Below, piece after piece: positions 1 through 5,531 of a stretch of DNA of 7,678 bases. Each line of letters begins with the position of its first letter. The stretch's first letter is position 1. The position numbers and the translations under genes were made by a program. Under the pieces are notes generated by a model that saw nothing but the letters and a program-made list of their open reading frames with translations, was not told the origin of the DNA and did no database searches. Origin of the DNA: an uncultured Mobilibacterium sp. (GTDB lineage: Bacteria > Bacillota > Clostridia > Peptostreptococcales > Anaerovoracaceae). Where the stretch lies: contig CAMYCF010000019.1 of assembly GCA_947254375.1 (NCBI GenBank), positions 1 through 7,678 on the forward strand, written 5' to 3'.

Positions 1-1
1 C

Positions 2-433
2 GTCGCACCCCACGTGGGTGCGTGGATTGAAATTAGTTGGATCTTAAAATGTTTATATGCGGCACCGTGTCGCACCCCACGTGGGTGCGTGGATTGAAAT
101 GAAAAAATGATGAAAGAACGACCGCTTAAACAAGTCGCACCCCACGTGGGTGCGTGGATTGAAATCTACTGATGAAGCACAGGAGTTGGTTGATAAATAG
201 TCGCACCCCACGTGGGTGCGTGGATTGAAATTCAAAAGGATAATCACACAGCTGAACGAGCAAAACGTCGCACCCCACGTGGGTGCGTGGATTGAAATGG
301 GTTAAATTTTAGCGCCTGATTAATTCGGCGCATGTCGCACCCCACGTGGGTGCGTGGATTGAAGTATTCAGGGCAAGGGGCATGAGGAGAAGAACGACTA
401 TTCGCACTCCCTTGCGGGTGTGTGGGTTAAAAT
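2..433 (+). CRISPR. CRISPR array, type I-C-like repeats, trailer end
   Basis: Five identical 32-nt repeats start at 2, 69, 134, 200 and 267. A sixth at 334 has one A-to-G change near its 3' end, and a divergent 33-nt copy lies at 401-433. Spacers run 34-68, 101-133, 166-199, 232-266, 299-333 and 366-400 (33-35 nt, all different). The repeat begins GTCGCACCCC, has the palindromic core CCCACGTGGG and ends GCGTGGATTGAAAT. That form, with a GCACCC/GGGTGC stem and an ATTGAAA-type 3' end, is typical of subtype I-C arrays processed by Cas5. The end motif places transcription on the plus strand. Degeneration at the right side fits the leader-distal end, so leader and any cas genes would lie left of the window. 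Subtype is inferred from the repeat alone, as no cas gene is visible. Confidence 0.97.
401..433 (+). repeat. Divergent seventh CRISPR repeat
   Basis: This copy keeps TCGCAC at the left and a GGGTG/TGTGGGTT/AAAAT pattern at the right, but the core reads CTCCCTTGCGGG instead of CCCCACGTGGG and one base is added. It can still fold: 405-411 pairs with 416-422 apart from one T-T mismatch. It follows the sixth repeat after a normal 35-nt spacer, so it is a real but diverged array member. Confidence 0.85.
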
Positions 434-466
434 ACATACTCGTTATTTCGACCCGTCATTTGCTTT

Positions 467-500
467 ATCGCATCAGTTTGCACTTGCTGGAATTGGAGCA
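467..500 (+). repeat. Fossil CRISPR repeat (heavily decayed)
   Basis: An ATCGCA start at 467 and TGCTGGAATTG at 485-495 recall the repeat's GTCGCA start and TGCGTGGATTG end, with an altered middle. On sequence alone this would be weak. The support is its position: it starts 66 nt after the seventh repeat, exactly one array period. Confidence 0.45.
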
Positions 501-527
501 AATTGATTATTGGAACGCTTGCAAACG

Positions 528-555
528 AAAAAATCGCACCTCCATTGGAGGTGCG
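528..555 (-). terminator. Intrinsic terminator of the GIY-YIG operon
   Basis: Read on the minus strand, a perfect 9-bp stem (CGCACCTCC with GGAGGTGCG) and a 3-nt loop are followed by A and six T residues. It lies 47 nt past the stop codon of the GIY-YIG gene and would stop leftward transcripts before they run antisense through the CRISPR array. Confidence 0.8.
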
Positions 556-566
556 CATGTTTAAGT
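533..566 (+). repeat. Fossil CRISPR repeat, last in series
   Basis: It reads ATCGCACC at the left, GGTGCG at 550-555 and a TT-AA-T tail, matching the conserved ends of the array repeat. It begins 66 nt after the preceding fossil, again one period. Its stem has changed to a perfect 9-bp inverted repeat (535-543 with 547-555), which also serves as the hairpin of a minus-strand terminator. Confidence 0.55.
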
Positions 567-601
567 TTTAATGTCATGTCTTTAAAGTTGATGATTTCGT
601 C

Positions 602-1411
602 TTATTTTCTCACCATCTCGTCGAGCGTTTGACCGTCGGGCCCTTTCCGCTCACTCCATCCGTTGTTGCTGCCGCCGATTACGAAAGTTGCTGCAGCGCT
701 CGGAGATTGGAATGATACGGAAACCTTGAGAATATATTTTTCTCCGACTTTCTCTATGTCTCCGTTCCTAAGAGCTGTTTGTCTTTGGCGTTCGATTGCA
801 GGGCTGATACATTTATGGTCGAGATCGATCTCGGAACCCTCGAGCACATCGAATTTTTCGCCGTAATACATACCCAATCCGCGGACCCCGTTTCGTGTCG
901 TGTGTAATATCTTCTTGGCGTCAAGATCTTCTTTGTTGCTGTACATTTTATAGCCTTGAGTGGCCATTATGAATTTTATCTCTTCATAGACCTCTTCGAC
1001 CAAAGGAAGGTCATATTCGTCTATTTCGTATTTAGGCATTGCCGAGTTTTCGACCTTAAAACGCTTTGATTCCTGCGCCTGGATTATCGCATATTTTTCA
1101 AGGGCGTTTATCATGTCCAATGTGAACGTTTTGTTATCTGCAAGAAAGAGTATCGCCTTGTTCCAGAAATCTTTGGATCTGTTGTGGTCGTCAAGCCGTC
1201 CGACATAGATCTGAGCGATCCTGTTGTCGTCGTTTTCGCTGATGAGGTAATAGATGCCAGGACGGGTCACTCCGGGAAGTTTTTTCGCCTCTGAGAGAAG
1301 CGGTCTCGGTATGATGTAGGTCGTGATCGTCGACAGGTGACGCCTTACGGAACGGAGGCCGTCCGGCTCGCCGTTGTAATAAATCATTTCCAGTTTCTTG
1401 CTGATCGCCAT
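602..1411 (-). CDS. GIY-YIG nuclease family protein with DUF4357
   Basis: This is a 269-residue protein. The N-terminal half carries a GIY-YIG-type nuclease domain: PGIYYLI at residues 51-57, IYVG at 68-71 (YVG replacing YIG), the basic stretch R72/H76/R78, and a likely metal-binding glutamate E105 in NALEKYAII. The C-terminus (about 230-266) has the SPSAAATFVIGG and NNGW pattern followed by GQTLDEM, recognised as DUF4357, a small domain often joined to nucleases and restriction-linked proteins. Together these suggest a DNA (or RNA) endonuclease with a separate recognition tail. The start ATG overlaps the context of the upstream stop, with only one base between the genes, and AAAGGA lies 7 nt upstream, so translation is probably coupled to the AlbA_2 gene. 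It is too short and lacks the domains expected for UvrC, and no intron context suggests a homing enzyme. The substrate is unknown. Confidence 0.85.
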   Translation of the reverse strand: MAISKKLEMIYYNGEPDGLRSVRRHLSTITTYIIPRPLLSEAKKLPGVTRPGIYYLISENDDNRIAQIYVGRLDDHNRSKDFWNKAILFLADNKTFTLDMINALEKYAIIQAQESKRFKVENSAMPKYEIDEYDLPLVEEVYEEIKFIMATQGYKMYSNKEDLDAKKILHTTRNGVRGLGMYYGEKFDVLEGSEIDLDHKCISPAIERQRQTALRNGDIEKVGEKYILKVSVSFQSPSAAATFVIGGSNNGWSERKGPDGQTLDEMVRK

Positions 1412-1412
1412 T

Positions 1413-2714
1413 TTACAGTCCTTTCGATTTGGTGTATTTTGTCCTTTTACCGTTGCCGTATTTTACGAGGAGCCCTTCTTTTACCATGCTGCTGAGCAGG
1501 CGGTTCGATGCAGCCTGACTTACATCGAGTAGGGAGTCGGCCTCGGGGCGCGTTATCTCGCCGTGCTCATCGAGGTGGTCAAGGATCCTGCTTTTAGGGT
1601 CGTCATCATTTCGTCCGATCACACGGGTAAAATTCATGTTAGGTAAAGTTATCTTGAATGCGTTGCTGCTGATCTGTATTTCCGGTTTTCGTTCGCTTTG
1701 CGCGTATGCGTCGAAAATTTTCGGTATCCCTGTCACGTACGCTTCGATGAGCTTAAGCCGATAAAAGATCTTTGCAAGATCCTCATTCCTGCAAACGGAT
1801 AGGCCCAGCATGATATCGTCCCGAGCAATGCCTTCGGGCAGGCCGCCTACCGATAGGAACTCGATCCTGTCTTCATATATACCGACGAGGTTGTCTGCGT
1901 TTAGCGAATAATCTCTGTGCACAATAGAATTTACGAGTGCCTCTCTGAGCGCTTCGCTCGGATAATCCCGTGAATCGAATCGATACAAGCCGTCGAAGGG
2001 GGCGGTTGTACGGTTTTGCAGATCGAGATAAGTATACAGTTCTTCGAGTTGCTTGAAAAGGGAACCGGAAAATTCTTTCCTGCCCTGAAAGTGTTTTTTA
2101 TCGGTGCCCGAAAAAATCGCCGCCTTGATAGTGTAAGGGCATTGGTCGGAGATCAGTAATCCCGTATTTGAGTACATGTCGTCTTTTGAAATGACACCGA
2201 GACTTTTCATTTTTGCCCGATCGAAATCGATTTTTCGCCTATCGAATTCTTTGGCGGCGTACTCGAAAGAAAGCTGTTGCTCCATGGAGCGCATGGATCC
2301 GAAACAGTCGCCGTCGGTTTCTTTTATCATTTTTCGAATGGCCGTATCCGTTGCCGGATCGCTGGAAGTACCGTGCCTGACATAGACACCGGCAGGCCTG
2401 AGTCCCTTGCTCTGCAAATAATAAGGACGCCCGGTTCCTCTTTGCACCCGGACTTTTACTATTATCTTACCATCTTCTATTACAGGCTAATATCTCACAA
2501 ACATTGTAATGTCGGGCTTCACCGAGTCTCTGATCATGTTGTTCATTCTCAGTATAACATCGTCGGGATCTTCTATGCCTGCGATGGATCCGTCATCGTG
2601 TACTCCTATGTATATCGTCCCGCCGTCTGTATTCGCAAAAGCAATGGCCGTTTTGACTATGTCATCTGTAAGTTTGGACTTGAGTTCCGTGGTTTCACTT
2701 TCCGTAAAATTCAT
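1413..2714 (-). pseudogene. AlbA_2 / divergent ATPase / winged-helix regulator, interrupted by amber codon
   Basis: One continuous frame of 433 sense-equivalent codons is broken only by TAG at codon 76 (2487-2489). Residues 1-75 form the start of a schlafen AlbA_2 domain: ESETTELK, then AIAFANTDGGTIYIGV and GIEDPD. The frame continues after TAG through a valine-rich strand into VQRGTGRPYYL, the family's usual continuation, so no bases are missing. Next come a divergent ATPase module with REALVNSIVHRDYS (N-box-like) and SVGGLPEG, and a C-terminal winged helix ending KEGLLVKYGNGKRTKYT. Family members are about 430-480 residues, annotated as ATP-binding or RecG-like transcriptional regulators. 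The start at 2714 is chosen because GGAG lies 9 nt upstream; two earlier in-frame ATG codons overlap or precede that site. The break could be a recent nonsense mutation, natural suppression, or a sequencing error. A GTG at 2447 could restart the C-terminal part but has no convincing ribosome binding site. Confidence 0.85.
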
Positions 2715-2740
2715 GCTCTTCATCTCCGTTAAAATCATTA

Positions 2741-2768
2741 GTCATATCGTTTCTTGTCATCATTCCAA
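2741..2768 (-). promoter_or_regulatory. Possible promoter of the AlbA_2/GIY-YIG operon
   Basis: On the minus strand, TTGGAA (2763-2768) and TATGAC (2741-2746) are separated by 16 nt and sit about 30 nt ahead of the chosen start. The match is moderate. A promoter is expected here because a terminator separates this operon from butyrate kinase. Confidence 0.3.
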
Positions 2769-2840
2769 TCAATCTCCTCATTCTTATCAAGAACGGTTCG
2801 GCGTGAGGAGAATCAGATGTATGGTGGTAGAAAGAGCCGA

Positions 2841-2876
2841 TAAAAAACGCCCGGAGACTTTGCGAACTCAGGGCGT
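2841..2876 (-). terminator. Intrinsic terminator of butyrate kinase
   Basis: On the minus strand, ACGCCC (2871-2876) pairs with GGGCGT (2847-2852), with an inner CTC/GAG pairing, followed by six T residues and AT. It starts 32 nt after the stop codon of the kinase gene. Confidence 0.8.
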
Positions 2877-2907
2877 ATCTAAACACAGTTGATCAAATCT
2901 ATTCTTT

Positions 2908-3987
2908 TTACAGCGGCGCCTCGTTCGTGTATTTGCGGGCCTTTTCCTCGCCGCGGAGGACCCTGCCGATGCCGGAAGCGAGGGCTTCCATTTCGAATGC
3001 ACCCGGGATGACGACCGCAGGTGCGATGAAGCTCACCTTTTCGATGACGGCGTCCGTGAACCTCGAATTGAATGCGACTCCGCCCGTCAGGATGATTTTA
3101 TCGACCTTTCCGTTCACTACGGTGGCCAGACTTCCGATGTCTTTGGCGAGCTGGATCACCATCGCGTCGAAGACAGTCTTCGCAAAAGCGTCGCCCGCGT
3201 CGATCTTTTTGAGGACTTCGCGCATGTCGGCCGTGCCGAGGTAGCCCGTGAGGCCGCCCTGACCTTTGAGCTTTTTCTGCATTTCCTTTTCAGTGTATTT
3301 GCCGGAGTAGCACAGGCGGACTAACTGTCTGCAAGGGACGCCTCCCGATCTTTCCGGCGAAAAACCGTTCTCGTCGTCGCCGCAGATGTCGACGATCCTG
3401 CCGTTTACTATGAGGTTGGTCGAGCAGCCGCCGCCGAGGTGGCAGACGATGTATGTCTGCTCGTAGACTGTCGTTCCGTCGCGTTTCGCCTGTTCGAAGC
3501 ACACGGCTCTGCTGTTGAGAACGTGGGTGAGGAATGGGCGTTTTATTTCCGGAAGGCCGGAAAGCGTAAATACTTCGTCCGGTTTTCCCGTGCCGCATAC
3601 GAGGTCGTACGCGTAGACCGGGATGCCGGCTTCGAGTGCCATTTCGTGTGCGATGATTATTCCGAGGTTCGCCGGATGCGGGTTTTTGGTGTTACGCGCG
3701 AGCTCGGTGAATTTGTCGTCGATTTCGTATGCGCCCGGCTCGAGTTCCGCGACCGCGCCGCCTCTCGAAGCGATGCCGTCGAGGTCTTTTACGGTCTTGC
3801 CGTGTTTCTCCAGGAAGGCGCGCACGGCGTCGAGCCTGAAGCCGTACTGGTCATTTATATCTTTGAATGCCGAGAGTTCCTCCGATGTGTGCATCAGAGA
3901 TTCGGAGCAGAGCTCCTTTTCACCCTCGAAAAGGGCGACCTTCGTCGAGGTCGATCCCGGATTTATTACGAGTATGAGATTTGCCAT
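2908..3987 (-). CDS. buk: Butyrate kinase
   Basis: Butyrate kinase transfers phosphate between butyryl phosphate and ADP, the ATP-yielding last step of the phosphotransbutyrylase route to butyrate, in the cytoplasm. The protein has ASKHA-fold acetate/butyrate kinase signatures: INPGSTSTK at residues 8-16 (phosphate 1 loop), SRGGAV from 74, CHLGGGCS at 182-189 (phosphate 2), ERSGG near 212-216 and ILTGGVA near 299-305 (adenosine region). The length of 359 residues fits Buk (about 355-360) rather than acetate kinase (about 400). The start at 3987 is chosen because GGAGGAAG (3992-3999) is ideally spaced; the longer frame adds eleven residues without support. It is a single-gene unit with its own promoter and terminator, and no phosphotransbutyrylase gene is adjacent, which is less usual than the ptb-buk operon. 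Branched-chain acid kinase activity cannot be excluded. Confidence 0.95.
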   Translation of the reverse strand: MANLILVINPGSTSTKVALFEGEKELCSESLMHTSEELSAFKDINDQYGFRLDAVRAFLEKHGKTVKDLDGIASRGGAVAELEPGAYEIDDKFTELARNTKNPHPANLGIIIAHEMALEAGIPVYAYDLVCGTGKPDEVFTLSGLPEIKRPFLTHVLNSRAVCFEQAKRDGTTVYEQTYIVCHLGGGCSTNLIVNGRIVDICGDDENGFSPERSGGVPCRQLVRLCYSGKYTEKEMQKKLKGQGGLTGYLGTADMREVLKKIDAGDAFAKTVFDAMVIQLAKDIGSLATVVNGKVDKIILTGGVAFNSRFTDAVIEKVSFIAPAVVIPGAFEMEALASGIGRVLRGEEKARKYTNEAPL

Positions 3988-4035
3988 CTTACTTCCTCCG
4001 TGCAAAAAATTATCGCGCATCGTGGCGCTCCGTTG

Positions 4036-4064
4036 ATTTTATCATCGCGGGTGCCCTCGTGCAA
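4036..4064 (-). promoter_or_regulatory. Sigma-A-type promoter of buk
   Basis: On the minus strand, TTGCAC (4059-4064) and TAAAAT (4036-4041) are exactly 17 nt apart and lie about 50 nt ahead of the buk start. The -35 hexamer lies inside the first copy of a 17-nt direct repeat. Confidence 0.65.
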
Positions 4065-4114
4065 GACCGCCTGTGCAATCGTAAAAGGTCGTATTTACCC
4101 TCGCGCAAGACCGC
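4054..4114 (-). repeat. 17-nt tandem direct repeat over the buk promoter
   Basis: GCGGTCTTGCRCGAGGG occurs at 4054-4070 and 4098-4114 on the minus strand, with one mismatch (A or G at R) and a start-to-start distance of 44 bp, close to four helical turns. One copy covers the buk -35 element. It could be a paired operator, or a duplicated -35 region. Confidence 0.6.
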
Positions 4115-4156
4115 AGGGATCTCCGTGCGTGGCGATTTTTACCGCGGCAGGCCGCC

Positions 4157-4184
4157 TTTACAATTCCGGTAAAATATATTATCT
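4157..4184 (+). promoter_or_regulatory. Possible promoter of alkD-like gene
   Basis: TTTACA (4157-4162) is followed after 16 nt by TTATCT in an A/T-rich block (4170-4187). TATTAT just upstream is closer to consensus but only 14 nt away. An 8-bp inverted repeat, TTTTACCG (4137-4144) with CGGTAAAA (4167-4174), encloses the -35 element and might be an operator. The evidence is weak. Confidence 0.3.
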
Positions 4185-4221
4185 TTTGGGTATGAGGACG
4201 TCGTGATAAAAAGGAAAAAAC

Positions 4222-4905
4222 ATGGACATTCATAAAGAACTTTTGTCGCTTCGTGACGACGGATATGCCGATTTTCAGAGCAAGCTCGTTCCCTATGTCG
4301 ACCGTGAAAAGATAATAGGTGTGCGCGTCCCGGCCCTGCGAAAACTCGCGAAGGCGTGCGTAAAAGACGGCTCTTACGCCGGATTTCTGGGTGAGCTCCC
4401 GCATGAATATTACGATGAGGACATGCTCCACGGGATCATCATCTCGGAGCTGAAGGACCGGGATGAGTGCCTCGCGGAACTCGAGCGGTTCCTGCCGTAC
4501 GTCGATAACTGGGCGGTATGCGATGTGATATCGCCGAAGGCGCTCGGTAAAAACAGGGAGCTCCTCCTCGGGCGGATAAAAGTTTGGAGTGAGTCCGACG
4601 ACGTGTATACGTGCAGGTTCGGTCTTGAGATGCTGATGACGTATTTCCTGGACGACGGTTTTGAACCCGCTTATTTCGAGATACCGGCCCGAGTGCGCAT
4701 GGACGAATACTACGTAAAAATGATGATCGCCTGGTTCTTCGCGACCGCTCTCGCAAAGCAGTGGGACGATGCGATCGTATATATCGAAGACGGGCGGCTC
4801 GACATGTGGACGCACAATAAGGCGATCCAAAAGGCGAGGGAGAGCTACAGAATCACGGCTGAGCAGAAGGAGTATCTGAAGACTCTGAAGATGAAAAATA
4901 TATAA
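4222..4905 (+). CDS. AlkD-type DNA alkylation repair glycosylase
   Basis: This 227-residue all-helical HEAT-like repeat protein belongs to the AlkC/AlkD DNA glycosylase family, which removes positively charged alkylated bases such as 3-methyladenine and 7-methylguanine without flipping the base. The active-site pattern known from Bacillus cereus AlkD (W109, D113, R148, W187) has spatial counterparts here: W97 and D101 in NWAVCD, R132 in TCRFGLEML, and W171 in MIAWFFA. The W-to-D and R-to-W distances are the same as in AlkD. GVRVPALRKLAK near residue 33 is also typical. AAGG lies 7 nt before the ATG. The gene is transcribed alone, divergent from buk, and followed by a strong hairpin. I leave the symbol empty because paralogues of this fold differ in activity. 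Confidence 0.9.
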   Translation: MDIHKELLSLRDDGYADFQSKLVPYVDREKIIGVRVPALRKLAKACVKDGSYAGFLGELPHEYYDEDMLHGIIISELKDRDECLAELERFLPYVDNWAVCDVISPKALGKNRELLLGRIKVWSESDDVYTCRFGLEMLMTYFLDDGFEPAYFEIPARVRMDEYYVKMMIAWFFATALAKQWDDAIVYIEDGRLDMWTHNKAIQKARESYRITAEQKEYLKTLKMKNI

Positions 4906-4927
4906 GGTGAATATAGAACGATAAAGA

Positions 4928-4974
4928 GTCGGTAGGAGCTTATGAAAGTCCATAGCTACTACCGACCTTTTAAA
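4928..4974 (+). terminator. Terminator between convergent genes
   Basis: GTCGGTAG (4928-4935) pairs perfectly with CTACCGAC (4959-4966). The stem continues inward through AGCT/AGCT and ATG/CAT with one mismatch and one bulged T, closing on a 6-nt loop. CTTTT follows on the plus strand and CTCTTTAT on the minus strand, so it may serve both the AlkD-like gene and the leftward gene ending at 5003. Confidence 0.7.
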
Positions 4975-4999
4975 ATCTTGAGATCAGATATTACTGATC
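4972..4999 (-). terminator. Weak second hairpin after the acidic orphan gene
   Basis: GATCAG (4982-4987) and CTGATC (4994-4999) form a perfect 6-bp stem with a 6-nt A/T loop. On the minus strand it is followed by TCAAGATTTT, a poor T tract. It lies four bases past the stop codon of the leftward gene and may be a partial terminator or 3'-end stabiliser. Confidence 0.35.
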
Positions 5000-5002
5000 A
5001 CA

Positions 5003-5371
5003 TTATGAGATCGCCTTTAAATGATCCAATTTTTCTTTTAGCGTGTCCGTGCTGAATCCAAACAAGTCTGTATCCGAATTTTCCAAAAAGTCCAGGATAT
5101 CCAGGTGTAGTGCCAGCTGTTCATCAGGCATGGCTTCGAGCTCAAAGACATCGTCATTTAATCTCACATTGTCGACCCATTCATACATCGTTTCGAAGTT
5201 GATTTTGCCGTTTAAGTATTCTTCTGCCATATGGATAACATCTTTTTTTGTGACCGTATAGGGTGATTCCGGATCAACAGCAACAAGAGAATATTTTTCC
5301 GGAACGTTTGGGTCGATGTCTTTAGCTTCGATTTTTAGCTTTATAAATTGTTCGAGTTTTGCCGTAATCAT
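5003..5371 (-). CDS. Small acidic protein of unknown function
   Basis: I do not recognise this protein. From the preferred ATG it has 122 residues, with 27 acidic against 12 basic residues, no signal peptide, no membrane segment and no cysteine. The second half, from KKDVIHMAEEYLNGKINFETMY onward, looks mainly helical and ends in a charged helix (TLKEKLDHLKAIS). The ATG at 5371 has AAAGGAG 9 nt upstream. An in-frame TTG at 5437, with AAAGGA 7 nt upstream, would add 22 residues including KPKEWFR and is a real alternative. Strong acidity and helical make-up are common in toxin-immunity proteins, but no toxin gene is adjacent and the resemblance is only general. It stands alone, divergent from the surface protein gene and convergent with the AlkD-like gene. 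Confidence 0.75.
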   Translation of the reverse strand: MITAKLEQFIKLKIEAKDIDPNVPEKYSLVAVDPESPYTVTKKDVIHMAEEYLNGKINFETMYEWVDNVRLNDDVFELEAMPDEQLALHLDILDFLENSDTDLFGFSTDTLKEKLDHLKAIS

Positions 5372-5447
5372 TCTAAACCACTCCTTTGGCTTATTATCAC
5401 TTAACATGAGTCTAACAGCAATATTTTTTACTTTCAATCAAAAATCC

Positions 5448-5491
5448 TTTGTGGTAGAATTGAGACACGATATAAGTTAGACATAACTAAC
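5448..5491. promoter_or_regulatory. Divergent promoter region with inverted repeat
   Basis: On the plus strand, TTTGTG (5448-5453) and TATAAG (5471-5476) are 17 nt apart and could drive the surface protein gene. On the minus strand, TATATC (5469-5474) overlaps the same A/T block as a possible -10 for the acidic orphan. GTTAG (5476-5480) and CTAAC (5487-5491) form an inverted repeat with a 6-nt gap at the likely start site, a plausible operator. Confidence 0.35.
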
Positions 5492-5531
5492 CAACAGAAA
5501 ACAAAGGATGGGAGGTCGTTAAAAAATCATT

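Noticed and set aside
53..564. Short open frames on both strands across the CRISPR array (53-247 minus, 346-564 plus)
   Set aside because: The encoded peptides simply repeat the translated CRISPR repeat and lack ribosome binding sites.
602..1411. GIY-YIG gene as a homing endonuclease or UvrC
   Set aside because: No intron or split gene is present, the UvrC domains are absent, and the DUF4357 tail and operon partner point to a different family.
2487..2489. Pyrrolysine insertion or a reassigned TAG codon
   Set aside because: Nothing in the window supports a recoding signal, and the protein family does not use pyrrolysine. TAA-only stops in six genes is too small a sample to claim code change.
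2695..2886. Minus-strand frame of 63 codons between buk and the AlbA_2 gene
   Set aside because: It begins outside any ribosome binding site, runs through the terminator and overlaps the AlbA_2 start in another frame.
2277..2892. Plus-strand open frames antisense to the regulator
   Set aside because: They lie opposite a recognisable protein family, show no family motifs themselves and have no ribosome binding sites.
3439..4206. 255-codon plus-strand frame opposite butyrate kinase
   Set aside because: Butyrate kinase on the other strand is unmistakable; this frame is a composition shadow.
4042..4953. 303-codon minus-strand frame opposite the AlkD-like gene
   Set aside because: It covers a clear glycosylase gene with its active-site residues on the plus strand and has no recognisable domain; it also spans terminator and promoter sequence.
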